Below, piece by piece: positions 1-9,277 of a stretch of DNA of 10,006 nt. Position numbers and translations under genes: made by a program. Below the pieces are notes generated by a model that saw only the letters and a program-made list of their open reading frames with translations, had not been told where the DNA came from and searched no databases. Source of the stretch: Euperipatoides rowelli (taxonomy: Eukaryota; Onychophora; Udeonychophora; Euonychophora; Peripatopsidae); NCBI GenBank assembly GCA_003024985.2, contig PXIH01S0054295.1, one strand, 5' to 3'. The stretch's first letter is position 1. Every line of letters begins with the position of its first letter.

Positions 1-395
1 AAAGTCAACATAACCTTAGTCAATGGACACAAAGTCAACCTAACGGCCACTCTACTAACCAAAATAAAAAGCTTATTAAATCAGACATAAAGCCAATAAA
101 ACGTCAACCAAAAAAAAAAAGTTTAGCAAATCAGACAGAAAGACAACAAAACGTCCAGTCAATCAAAAAAAGAAAAAGAATAAAAAAGCTTATAAAAAAT
201 CTGTAAATACATAGTAGGGTACTATTCATCCAGTCAGAATGATTATAGGACTTTGTGTTCTATTAATACGAAAATTGGAAAGATTATAATGGTTGACCTT
301 GGGACCAGAAGAAGAATTATCCAACATTGTTGTATCCTATACGACTGCTTGTAAAGTGTATATATTGTAAATAATAAAATAGATGACATTTTAAG
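1..395. repeat. AT-rich leader with imperfect tandem repeats
   Basis: This stretch holds no convincing gene. The motif AAAGTCAAC occurs at 1 and again near 31. A longer imperfect unit with the core AAATCAGACAnAAAG, followed by ACAAAACGTC or its variant, occurs at about 78-107 and again at 128-162, and each copy is followed by an A-rich run. From about 240 the sequence becomes less repetitive and leads to the ATG of the ORF1 pseudogene at 396. That part could be the 5' untranslated region or promoter of the LINE, but no promoter motif is recognisable, so this is inference. Confidence 0.5.
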
Positions 396-1119
396 ATGGC
401 GAATACGCTACTTGATAATCTTAGACCAAAGATGATTTTGTCTAAATGGTATTTAAAATAATTGAGAGATGATATCCAGAATTTCGATTATGCAATTACT
501 AACCATCAAGAGAATTCCGAAAAATACATACAACTTTTGAAAAATCTAAAATATTGGAACTCTAGCTTTCAATCAGTTTATGATAACACCCTGTTTATTT
601 TCACTTTATATAAGCAAGCAAATGGATAAAAAGATTGAATTAACACAAATTGTTAAGTAAAAATTACTTTAGTTGGAAGGGACGGCATAGCATAGCATCA
701 GCATGGCATCACTGTATTTTCCGGGTATACCAGGTATTATGGAATCGATTTTAAGTCAAAAGAGGTCAAGGAAATGGTAGAAAATTCTTTTACAATGTTT
801 GTGGGCTACCAGGTTATACCATCTACCTGGGGAGGCCTATATTCCAAAATTGATATTCGTGCACTCTGGCTTCAGGACAAGATTTAGAGAAACTGAAAAC
901 AGAATTAGAAAAATGAAGATTTTTGCGATTGAAAATGATTTGAATTATAAATCTGGTGTAATTGCGATTAAATGCATCCCTAAAAATAATATAACTAAGG
1001 AACAAATTCCACATCTGTTGAAGATCGAAAATCGGACAACTCTATTAACTGTTAAAGGTCATCAGCCAATCTGCCTAAACTGTAACACTTTAGGTCATAA
1101 ATCATCGGATTGCACTTAA
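396..1119 (+). pseudogene. LINE ORF1 (RRM-like/CCHC nucleic-acid-binding protein), broken
   Basis: ORF1 proteins of L1/Tx1-type LINEs bind the element RNA and form the ribonucleoprotein with ORF2. Starting at ATG 396 (MANTLLDNLRP...), one frame gives protein-like sequence to about 797, including KEVKEMVENSFTMF, but it has stops at 459, 627, 636, 654 and 693. Near 798 the reading shifts to another frame that is open to the stop at 1117-1119. This second part contains a basic RRM-like stretch and ends in C-X2-C-X4-H-X4-C (CLNCNTLGHKSSDC, 1072-1113), a textbook CCHC zinc knuckle. An A-run follows directly at 1120, and the block ends at the N at 1159, so the C-terminal tail is missing here. The knuckle and its preceding VKGHQPIC context resemble ORF1 of Tx1-like elements. 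I am confident of the knuckle and fairly confident of the LINE assignment; a retroviral-type gag is less likely because no LTR or protease is seen. Confidence 0.75.
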
Positions 1120-1571
1120 AAAAAAAAAAAACACTGCTTTCTTTTCCATGAAGGGGAGNATGAAATACAATAAATGTAACAGTAAGTGTTTATTAAATTA
1201 AAGCATATCGATGCAGGTTTAATAAAATTCAGAAGAATTTTTTATATCGTAAAACAAATTTTAATAAAAAAGATAAGTTTGTTAACCTCTTGCCACCCCC
1301 CACCCCCTGGTCCTTCATATATGAAACTAATAATTATTATCAAAGTTTTAATAAAACTATGATCTAATATAAACTGGGGAAAAAATATACTAAGCTGAAA
1401 AAAAAAAACCCACTCATACATTGCAAATAATTAAAAATATTTTGTGACCTAACTCTTGGTTTTAACAGTTCATTTAAACAAACAAACAAGCACCTTCTAC
1501 TGTTATTAGTTTTACATTTCAAAGTAATTGACAAATTACATCCCATGCCAATCCTATCCTGTTACAACTGC
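1120..1571. other. AT-rich stretch without a recognisable gene
   Basis: An A-run starts at 1120, an assembly gap base lies at 1159, and AT-rich sequence follows with a short C-rich patch near 1294-1308. The longest open frame (1364-1546, minus strand) has a biased composition and no recognisable domain. No RNA gene or repeat structure is visible. Confidence 0.5.
1159..1159. other. Assembly gap (single N)
   Basis: A single undetermined base, with others at 2267, 4196 and 6197. For the last three, a neighbouring block end is an exact duplicate of another block end, which marks them as contig joins rather than isolated uncalled bases. No overlap is visible at this one, but the ORF1 context stops abruptly here. 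Confidence 0.8.
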
Positions 1572-1794
1572 TTTTTTTTATTATTATTATTATAAATCAA
1601 TATTTTCAATCTCAGATTACTTAATCTGAATTTTAAATGCATTGAATAAACTTGTTTCAATGCTTACATACATATTTTTAAACAAAAATGTTATGTATAG
1701 AACATGTTAGCCTTAATTCAGATATACTAAGACATTTAGCTTATACATCTAATATAAACAATGCCCTTGCATATAATATATGAGTCTTAATACT
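1572..1794 (-). other. Putative 3' UTR and tail of the antisense LINE
   Basis: Downstream (on the minus strand) of the ORF2 stop at 1795-1797 lie about 200 bp of AT-rich sequence ending at 1572-1592. Read on the minus strand, this end is a TAA/ATA microrepeat followed by eight A residues. LINE copies often end in A-rich or short simple-repeat tails, so this is a reasonable 3' end of the element. No target-site duplication could be matched because the other end of the element is not in the window. Confidence 0.45.
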
Positions 1795-2266
1795 CTAATT
1801 AAACTCCCAATAAATCAATGGATCCCAAAGATCATAGAAAGTTTCTGAATCTAGCTTAAACATATCAGCTAGATATAACTGCTTATGATACATTGCAATA
1901 CTATTTAAGCCCTTTCTATGCCCATACCCTGAAATACTATCTTGCACCTGGCTTTCCATACTGAGAACATTATTCCTACTATAGATTTAAATGCCCTTCT
2001 TGGTATCTTCTGTATATTTCTCGATTCATTAATCTTCGAGAAATCTAGTTATTACAGTACAATCAAAAAATAAATGATTCAATGTTTCATTCTCTATGCA
2101 TCCAAATGAAAATTTTCGATCCTGTATTCTCATTCCTATTCTCTGTGCCCATTGTTTGGTAGGCAATATGCCTAGTCTATACTTTACTAAAAAATTTTGA
2201 AAATTACCCCCTATTTGAAATTTCTTCAATAAACTTTAAATTCACTTGATTATTTCTGTAATTTAT
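1795..2266 (-). pseudogene. LINE ORF2 C-terminal region (block B part), broken
   Basis: The minus strand encodes the post-RT C-terminal part of a LINE ORF2. From 2229 down it reads FQIGGNFQNFLVKYRLGILPT..., then FGCIENETLNHLFFDCTV, which matches the Cys/His C-terminal domain of L1/Tx1-like ORF2. The second Cys, the His and the last Cys are present, but the first Cys position reads Phe-Ser. After a stop at 2029-2031, another frame at about 1979-1920 gives VGIMFSVWKARCKIVFQG, the usual W-K-x-R motif near the end of such proteins. A third frame carries the terminus (KQLYLADMFKLDSETFYDLWDP...), which ends at the stop at 1795-1797. The E-block copy at 8733-8875 has the parallel terminus (HQLNKKDIFQLSI...LWDPEV), which supports the end point. 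This is the continuation of the pseudogene at 4197-6196. Confidence 0.8.
2151..2266. repeat. 116-bp exact direct repeat, copy 1
   Basis: Identical, base for base, to 4197-4312. This copy ends directly at the N at 2267, and the other begins directly after the N at 4196. It lies inside the antisense LINE ORF2 C-terminal domain. The position at two contig ends points to an unmerged assembly overlap rather than a biological duplication. Confidence 0.95.
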
Positions 2267-2267
2267 N

Positions 2268-2500
2268 ATACATACATACTTACGTACGTAAATCCACGTG
2301 CACACACATGCACATATGCACGCACACACATGGCACACGCCAATGCACCCACCCACACATGCATGCACCCACCCATGCATGCACACACCACCCACAAACA
2401 CACAACACACACACACCACACACACACACACCCAGACAGACATACATACATAAATTCATAAAGTACATATACAGTATGTATGTATGTACAGTATGTAAAA
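2268..2500. repeat. Compound microsatellite (ATAC, CA, CCCA/TGCA, GTAT)
   Basis: ATAC repeats at 2268-2284 pass into a CA-rich tract (about 2299-2434) with CCCACCCA and TGCATGCA interruptions, then CATA repeats at 2440-2453 and GTAT repeats at 2476-2487. Long open frames through it on both strands encode only His/Thr or Cys/Val low-complexity peptides and are not genes. Dirty CA/GTAT tracts like this are common in animal genomes. Confidence 0.9.
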
Positions 2501-3404
2501 GGGCACACACAAGCACATGTTCATTCATTATCCATGATTAGAGATTGTATTATTTCAATTAAAAAGACTTATTTTATTTATTTATTTATGTATTTTTCAA
2601 GGAATGAATGTTTCAAAAAGAATTTGAATTTTAAAAGTACCGTCCAATGAGTCACATAGAAAATGAATGATTTTTTTATTATTATTCAAAAGAAAAACTC
2701 GTTGCCAAATATAACTAATAAATAAATTATAATTATTCGTTATTTTAGAAGTCAGTCAAACGATATTTTATAACTGAAACTTAAAAGATTTAAGATAATT
2801 TTATTTTTTCGGAAAATCATACAACATATTACAAATAATTTTTTGCAATTGTTACAATAAGTGAAAAAAAAAAAGCCATATGCATATTTTTACAAATTGA
2901 AATTTACATAAGAAATTTACATATGAGCGGGTTACACAGTATTTTACAACTTTATTTCAACATCGATGCTAATCCGTTCAGAGAGACCTACAGGTCTGAA
3001 TTTTAGCTTTACTTTAAGTGATGTAATCTTGACTTTGGTTTCTGCAATATAGATTTTATGTCAAGTGATTTGACAATTTATTTAACCATGTTTAAAGAGA
3101 ATCTGTCATTGATTTTAATGTCACTAAGAATTAACTCAGCATTACTAAAATATTTAATAGATATAAATTGTGCTTTACTTTAATTAGTTTTCGTTTTGAT
3201 ATATTGCGTACTACAAACTTATTAATTTTTAAATAACAATAGTTTCATTTTATTTAATTTGATCTTTATCTGTCAAAGTGTGGATAGAATGTAAAAAATA
3301 AAAACCCGTTCTGCATTCCATGTCCCAATTTGAAATTCCTTGAAAATTAAGCATTAGATTTAAAATAATTGTTCAATGCTGTCAGAATAAGATAAATTAT
3401 CTCT
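2501..3404. other. AT-rich intergenic-type stretch, no gene seen
   Basis: There is no long open frame and no LINE similarity. A TTTA microrepeat lies at about 2572-2590. A short palindrome (AGACCTACAGGTCT) lies near 2984-2997. The rest looks like unique or anciently decayed AT-rich DNA. Confidence 0.5.
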
Positions 3405-3880
3405 TTCAGATTCCGTTAGGAGTCGCACATCAACTAAAGCGAGTAGCTTGTGTAATTACGATTTTTTCTCGCCGATTTTAGTATATTTGATCAGATTCCG
3501 TTTTCTGCCCAATTTGGAATTATCTAGATCGGCACTCAGAAAAAGATTATTTCACCTTTAGATTATCCTAGGGTTCAGGTTTACGATAAGGTTAGGACTG
3601 TAAAGAATATATACTAAAATCGGCGAGAAAAAATATTACTTCCACACGCTACTACGTTTTAGTTGTCATGCGACTCCTTACGTTAATTATGTTGGTGGGC
3701 AGATAACGGAATCTGACCGTATATTTTCTTTACAATTCTAACTTTGCCGTAACCCTTAACATTATGATAATCTAGAGGTGAAATAATCTTTTGTTGAGCC
3801 CCCCCCCCCCCCTGAACTAGATAATTTGAACTTAATACCAGCAACCATATTGATGGGCAGATAGTGGATCTTGACAATTA
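3405..3880. mobile_element. Compound foldback/MITE-like inverted repeat
   Basis: Two nested inverted-repeat pairs are visible. Pair one has a perfect 26-bp core at 3461-3486 and 3609-3634 (TTTTTTCTCGCCGATTTTAG and complement). It extends outward imperfectly through AGGAGTCGCA (3418-3427) and TGCGACTCCT (3669-3678) to CAGATTCCGTT (3407-3417) and its complement (3708-3718). Pair two is the interior: 3493-3614 recurs inverted at about 3719-3876, carrying GATTATTTCACCT and TCTGCCCA in the same order, interrupted by a run of 14 C at 3799-3812. The layout is arm, loop, inverted arm, inverted loop. No transposase is encoded, so this would be a non-autonomous palindromic element or a partial inverted duplication. 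Target-site duplications are not obvious. Confidence 0.7.
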
Positions 3881-4195
3881 ACTTTCTTTTTATCCATCCA
3901 TCCATGTATGTATGTATGTATCTCGCTCCCACTCTCTAAAGTGTAACCATAATATAATAAAATAGAATAAAATGTATATTAAAAAATTATATACACAAAT
4001 TACCTATAAAAATTATTCAGACATCATTCATACAGTCATATTAATACTATAGAAGTAGTTAAACTTTTAAAAGCAATTTATAAAATTATGTAGGAATTAT
4101 TATTAACATCTTATTCAATTTTTTCTTAAGTTTATTCATAAGGGCCTATTTATACTAAATGATATATAGTGATACATTCATTTTTTATATAGTTT
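3881..4195. other. AT-rich stretch with short CATC/GTAT microsatellite
   Basis: CATC repeats (about 3893-3904) pass into GTAT repeats (about 3906-3921). The rest up to the gap at 4196 is AT-rich with no gene or LINE similarity that I can see. Confidence 0.5.
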
Positions 4196-4196
4196 N

Positions 4197-4312
4197 ATTG
4201 TTTGGTAGGCAATATGCCTAGTCTATACTTTACTAAAAAATTTTGAAAATTACCCCCTATTTGAAATTTCTTCAATAAACTTTAAATTCACTTGATTATT
4301 TCTGTAATTTAT
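4197..4312. repeat. 116-bp exact direct repeat, copy 2
   Basis: Second copy of 2151-2266, starting immediately after the N at 4196. Minus-strand ORF2 sequence from 4313 upward runs into this repeat, and it continues sensibly beyond it only in block B (2150 downward). Confidence 0.95.
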
Positions 4313-5403
4313 AATTGTTCTTCTACTATTATACTTTTTTTATATTGTTTATACTTTAAAACTTCATTATCATGATTTACTGTATTTAATAATGTGTATA
4401 CCTCAAATCATAATTTTAATATAGGATCACTTATCGAGTCTCTAATTTCATATGTTCTACATAATTTGTTCTGCTCTATTACATATTTCCTTACAAAGTT
4501 GTACATTATAGTCTTATTTATAACCTCAATGTCGATCATCCTTAGTTCTCCTTTCGTAATAGGTAATCTTGTCCTATTTGCTCCTATACATTTATAAGCT
4601 TTAAATATATAATCATGCATTACCCTGTTAAAATCAGTAGCAAATTTTCTTGATATTTTTAAAAAAGGACAGTAATACAGTATTTTTGAAACTACCAAAG
4701 TGTTAATAATCTTAACTCTATCTATTCATCCAATCTCATACTTTTTGTATATGGTCATTGTTTGCTTGATCTCATTGAGTTTATCCTGTAAGACTGAATA
4801 TTGCAAAATATCAGAATGTTTGTCAGGAAACTTAATTCCTAATATTTTCCCATGTTTTCCTTCTAAATTTTTAAACGTATGTAACTTTTTTTTTTTTAAT
4901 ATTCCACACATATTATTTCTGCAGATTTATTGGGGAGCCTGTAACTTTCAGAAATAACAATAGTACCTTATATATTTTGTGTAATTGATTTTGCCCAGTG
5001 GCAAAGACAGTAAGATTGGCTACATATTATGATAGTGACCTTCCCTACTATCGAAATCCCATGTCCTATTCCCTCAATTAATTTGATGAGTTCACTCATA
5101 TACAATGAGTATAGCAATGATAATAGGGGTGACCCTTGTAGGATACTATTGGTCATTCTTTCATAACCTATATACATTTTTTTATTTATGAATGCTATCC
5201 CTTTATTCATTATTATCTTTATTAGTAGTGTAGTTGTTTTATCTCCTATCTACTTCCTTATAAGATAATTTAAGTAATTAAGATTAACATTATTGAACGC
5301 TCCCTCCATATCTACTCTTAAAACAAACAATTCTGCCCTAGATTTATTATTATAGTTTGAGAACACCATATGTAGTATGACTAGTGCTTTTCCAATGGGA
5401 TGT

Positions 5404-5429
5404 CCTTTAATACCATCCTTTAATACCAT
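5404..5429. repeat. 13-bp exact tandem duplication in the antisense RT
   Basis: CCTTTAATACCAT occurs twice back to back (5404-5416, 5417-5429). On the minus strand it falls in the GIKG segment of the RT. The 13-bp length shifts the frame exactly where the RT reading breaks: the upstream frame hits a stop just after it, and the downstream frame carries HPIGKALVIL and motif A. Confidence 0.9.
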
Positions 5430-6197
5430 ATATCGTATCAGGCAGAATATCCTGAACTATTACTTTAATCCTATTCAATATAACCTTTTCTAATATCTCC
5501 TGATCAGTATTAGAGAATGCTATTGGTCTGTATTTGTCAATATTAATACCCCAATCCCCTATTATGTAACTCTTTGGAATAATTTTAATAAATGACCTAA
5601 ATATCTCTGTGTAGGCCTACTCCCCATCTGTTAACTGATTATTCATTAAATAATTAAAAAACTTAAACAAATTAAAACTTATTAATTCACCTATCGTAGT
5701 GGATAATAGATAAGAAAGTCCATCAGGACCTGGCAGAGTTGTTTTTTTTTGTAGTTTGTACCACAATATTTAATTCCTCTATTGTGTTCCTAAATTTATT
5801 GATTTAAAAAATTTATAATTATTTTTAACTTGTATTAGCCTATACTTGTCAATGTCATTCTTATTTTTAAAGGCTTGATTTTTATGTGATATAAACTCAT
5901 CTTGTATTTCTTCTACTATTTGTATATTTGAAGTGATAACTTTATCATTTTTAACAATGAATGCTATATTAGAACACTTTCTTTCTTTCAATATAGACAA
6001 TAATAACCATTTACTAGTACTGGCAGAAGTTTCTATCTCATTGTTAATTTTTGCATTTAAATTTTTTTGCTTTATAGATGTAAGATATTCTAACCTCAAC
6101 TTTAAATCATATATTTTACCAATATTACCTTGCTTACTATTAATATCATTATTAATTATTTCATTATACTCTTAATCTCTTTCTGTATCTCTTTTTN

Positions 6198-6279
6198 AAG
6201 TTTGAACTGGTCTTTTTTAATAAAGTATAGATTTGTGCTTTATTCAGATCATGTAATGATAACTTTTCAAATACAGATT
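6198..6279. repeat. 82-bp exact direct repeat, copy 1 (block E start)
   Basis: Identical to 9925-10006. It starts immediately after the N at 6197 and encodes the end of the endonuclease domain, including the catalytic Ser-Asp-His (6244-6252). The two ends of one assembly block being the same suggests that the block closes on itself. Confidence 0.95.
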
Positions 6280-8875
6280 TGGAATTCACAAGTTCAAAAC
6301 TGGTTTAAAAGAGGATTAAATCCATATTGTGGATGGGCCTTCTGTCGATTTGTTTGCAAAAACTGTTTATGGAAGAAATTATGAATTATTGGATTATCTA
6401 AACCCTTTCACTCTTCGCCCTTGCACAAAGATTTCCTTTATAATTTCTTGGTTGGTAAGGAAAAGAAAGAAAAAAGGCTATAATTAAAGAAGTTTGACAA
6501 AATAATATATTAATAAACTGTGAGATTCACCCTGTCTCTTTTAAAACTCAAGATAATGAATTTGAAATACAGGATGGAGTATTTGGAATTACAGGTGCAA
6601 AAAAAATTTATTGTATAAGTGTCAGTCAGAAACCTATTTTTCAATGAATACTCCCAAATGGAGAGTTTTCCCTTTTTTAAAAAATAGGAATAAGGTAGCT
6701 AATATACATGCTTTAAAATATGAAAATCTTATATTAACTGACAATGTCCAGATTGTAGAGGCTATGCAAGACCAATTCATAAGGATATAGATTTGAAATT
6801 GATGGGTAGTTTCAAACGGTATATTCTTAGTATATTGATCTATTAGATTATAATTTTTTAAATCTAAGCAAACTCTTAGTTTAGCTGAGGAAGATACTTC
6901 TTATTTGGACAATGAAATATCCTTACAGGAATTGGAAGAAGTGTTAAAAAATCTAAAAGAAGGAACAGTCCGGGGGTGGATGGTCTGACATACATGTATT
7001 ATAAAATCATGGCTTTAAAAGAAAAAAAAAACAATTCCTGGGTTATATAAATCATTTGGTTTTGTCTACTGACAGTATACAATTTCTCCTCAATCATAAT
7101 AAAGCCTTCATTAAAATGATTAAAAAGAAACTGGATGTTACTGAAACTGGGAAATGCAGACTGATAGCCTTAATAAATACAGATATGAAAATTATCCAGA
7201 AAATCTTTCTGGCTCCGGTTTCCCCATTGATTAATAAATTATTACCCTCTGGTAATTTTTTGGTTTGAAAGGGAGAACTATTAATAAAGCATTATTGGTG
7301 TAGCGTCTGTTATTTAACTGTAAAAGAAGGAAAACTAGAACTCATGGTTTTTTATTAAAATTAGATATGTCTAATGCATTCACCTATGTGAACACAGTTT
7401 ATTTGAAATATCTTCTTTTTAAGTATCTGGGACATAATAAAATTGTGGCATTAATAGCTGACTTAAGTCCATCTCTATTATAAATAAGGGAATATTTTCA
7501 AACTTCAGGTCATTAGATAATGCTTTGCTTCAAGGATCTCCTCTTTCCACAACCTCTACTCATTTTACTAATGGAGCTGTATCTTAAGATAAATAAGCTA
7601 AATAAAGGAATATGGCTGTATAGTAAAATTATGAATGTCAAGCTAATATCGTACATAGACGATTTAACAATAGTGATCCCAAATAGGGTGGGCATTCATT
7701 TGATGTATAATGAAGTAAACAAATTTTTGCAGATGACAGGTTCAACCATCAATGAGAGTAAGTCTTATGTATGGGACATTGACAACAAAAAGAGAATAGT
7801 TTTCCTAAATTTCAAAGCGTTACATGGAAAGATCTTGGGATTGATATTTCCGATTCATAATAGGCATTCCTTACTGTATTCTAAACTGAATGATACACTT
7901 ATCAAATCTCAGGAAGTCATGAAAAATATAAGGAAGTATTGCGGAAGATGGTTGGATTGAGAATGGTTGGATGGTTTGAGGTTACGAGATATATAAATGC
8001 TTTAGTAATCTCTAAATTTACTTTTTAGTTGCCGTTTGTGTGCAGAGAAAGGTTTTGTAAAAAATTGAATAAATGTACTCAGGAAGCTTTGTTTGGAAAG
8101 CTCAAATATCTATCTCCAACAAGATGTTCATACCCAAAAATAAGGGAGGTCTTATTGATTTATCCTCACTTTAATGAAATTCTGATTTATAATTTTGTTA
8201 AAGTCAATATTGCACAGGACCCGATTTTGTGTAAGTTACTGGAATACGAATCAGTAATTGAAGATTCTCTGGTTTCCACTTGGTTTTCAACATTCCTTCA
8301 GTTTTTACCGAAGAAGGGAAAGTTGGGTATAAAAAGTGCTATAAATATAAAATGGTACACGATGACTATGAAAACAACTATATAAACTTTGGAATTGACC
8401 TTACAATAGCTACCAAGATTTTTTCCTCTAATAACTTTCAAAACTTTATTATAAAATTTGGGTTTCATATTTTGCCCACCAGACAAAGATTGATGAATAT
8501 TGGAATATTGGGCATGTCTGATAACAATTGTGTTTTTGGATGTGGAAGGGTGGAAAATTTTGAACATTTGTTTTGGGAATATCCTTTTGCTAAGTATTTA
8601 TATGAAGGGATAATGGTCAAATTAAACTTGAAGTATGAGCTTAGAAAGTTTTGGATAAATAAGTCTTTTAAAGATTTGCCTAGGATACTTAAAAAATTTC
8701 TATATGCAATTTTTTTAACACAGGGAAGATAAGATCTACAATTGTTTTCCGAGGAAAGGGAACAGTGGGTCACATGTCGGCTTTCCTAAATGGAGTCCAC
8801 CAGTTAAATAAGAAAGACATTTTTCAACTTTCTATCTAATTCTAAAAGTTGTGGGATCCTGAAGTAATGTTGTAA
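6198..8875 (+). pseudogene. LINE ORF2: endonuclease end, RT and C-terminal domain, broken
   Basis: In order: the last endonuclease motif SDH (6244-6252); a decayed linker with NVQIVEAMQDQFI (about 6744-6782) matching the antisense copy; EISLQELEEVLKNLK before the RT; PGVDGLTY (6970-6993); CRLIALINTDMKIIQKIF (fingers); GLKGRTINKALLV; motif A LDMSNAF (7361-7381); LQGSPLS (7528-7548); motif C Y-I-D-D (7652-7663), which keeps both metal-binding Asp. Then SKLNDTLIKSQEVMKNI, INALVISKF and, after more breaks, FQNFIIKFGFHILPTRQ and CVFGCGRVENFEHLFWEYP. That last motif is the Cys/His C-terminal domain, in which the last Cys reads Tyr. The terminus HQLNKKDIFQL...LWDPEV ends at the stop at 8873-8875. 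Frames shift near 6965, in the A-run at 7022-7031, in the T-run at 7256-7261, near 7548, near 7960-8000 and near 8290, with extra stops. RT identity is firm; the clade (L1/Tx1-like) is less so. Confidence 0.9.
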
Positions 8876-8999
8876 AGAGTTTGCAATTGGTCTTCTTGGT
8901 TCTGTCTTGATCCCAATTTTTTTTGCTTGTTTTTTTCGTAATGTGTTTTTTTTTTTTTTTATGAAATCCTGGGTTTAAAATCTCCATTATGTCCTGGGT
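8876..8999 (+). other. Putative LINE 3' UTR and head-to-tail junction
   Basis: Between the ORF2 terminus and the next ORF1-like segment lie about 85 bp followed by T-rich runs (8919-8926, 8931-8937, 8945-8960). A poly-T here is not the expected poly-A tail of a plus-strand LINE, so the exact junction is unclear. Just after it, one frame reads LGLKSPLCP (about 8969-8995), which faintly resembles the LGHKSSDCT end of the block A zinc knuckle; this could be coincidence. Confidence 0.35.
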
Positions 9000-9277
9000 G
9001 GACAACTCATTTGTACTAGTTGGAGCGAATACAGGCTAGAAACTGACCCAGGGTTTGAAGCTTGGCAAACACAAGAAGCGTGCAAGACCCCCGATACTGG
9101 AAATTCTGAAGAAGACGATGATAAAATGGATGATTCTGAAATAGTTACGCCAGAGGTATAATGCTCCAATGCAGTTGGTCGATAAACGGCCAAATAGAAA
9201 TAAACAAAGGCAAGTATTTTGGAATTGAAGGGATTGATAAAAAGCAAAGTGATTCTGTCATAACAGAAACAAACTAA
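9000..9277 (+). pseudogene. LINE ORF1 C-terminal tail (acidic/basic), partial and broken
   Basis: One frame from about 9000 to the stop at 9159-9161 gives WSEYRLETDPGFEAWQTQEA followed by an acidic stretch rich in Glu/Asp (NSEEDDDKMDDSE). Other frames then give a basic patch (DKRPNRNKQRQ) and a short end (KKQSDSVITETN) at the stop at 9275-9277. A charged low-complexity tail just upstream of ORF2 fits the C-terminus of a LINE ORF1. The zinc knuckle and RRM-like part seen at 799-1119 are not recognisable here, so this copy would be 5'-truncated. The assignment rests on position and composition, not on a conserved motif. Confidence 0.5.

Larger units (their letters stand above)
4197..6196 (-). 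pseudogene. LINE ORF2 linker, reverse transcriptase and post-RT region, broken
   Basis: The minus strand carries most of a LINE ORF2, whose RT copies element RNA at the genomic nick (target-primed reverse transcription). In protein order: a linker between endonuclease and RT (6099-5779, including IVEEIQDEFISH); the first RT motif PGPDGLSY (about 5733-5710); KYRPIAFSNTDQEILEKVI (fingers) in the same frame; GIKG; motif A VDMEGAFNNVN (5283-5315); LQGSP (about 5141-5127). The active-site motif C reads Y-V-A-N (5026-5015) instead of Y-A/I-D-D. Then GKHGKILGIKFPDK and, through one stop, VVSKILYYCPF and RMIDIEVINKTIMYNFV, leading into the C-terminal domain continued at 2266-1795. Breaks include shifts near 5800, at an A9 run (complement of 5742-5750), at a 13-bp duplication (5404-5429) and near 5030, plus several in-frame stops. 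It is inactive as read. The assignment rests on motif order and on matching motifs in block E. Confidence 0.88.

Noticed and set aside
1-395. Tandem repeats considered as a CRISPR array or an LTR
   Set aside because: Only two imperfect units with no uniform spacers, and no matching terminal repeat elsewhere in the window.
2204-2541. Several overlapping open frames on both strands through the CA/GTAT tract, some Cys-rich
   Set aside because: They are translations of a microsatellite, with alternating Cys/Val or His/Thr and no start context or domain; none is a credible protein.
3799-3812. Run of 14 C as a possible structured or regulatory element
   Set aside because: A lone homopolymer inside one arm of the foldback repeat, absent from the matching arm; best explained as slippage expansion.
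3683-3877. Minus-strand open frame of 64 residues
   Set aside because: It falls entirely in the inverted-repeat element, includes a Gly run from the C tract, and has no coding similarity.
4394-4957. Plus-strand hydrophobic open frames that look like membrane proteins
   Set aside because: They lie opposite the minus-strand LINE ORF2, whose motifs are clear; the hydrophobicity comes from the AT-rich antisense of Lys/Asn/Ile codons.
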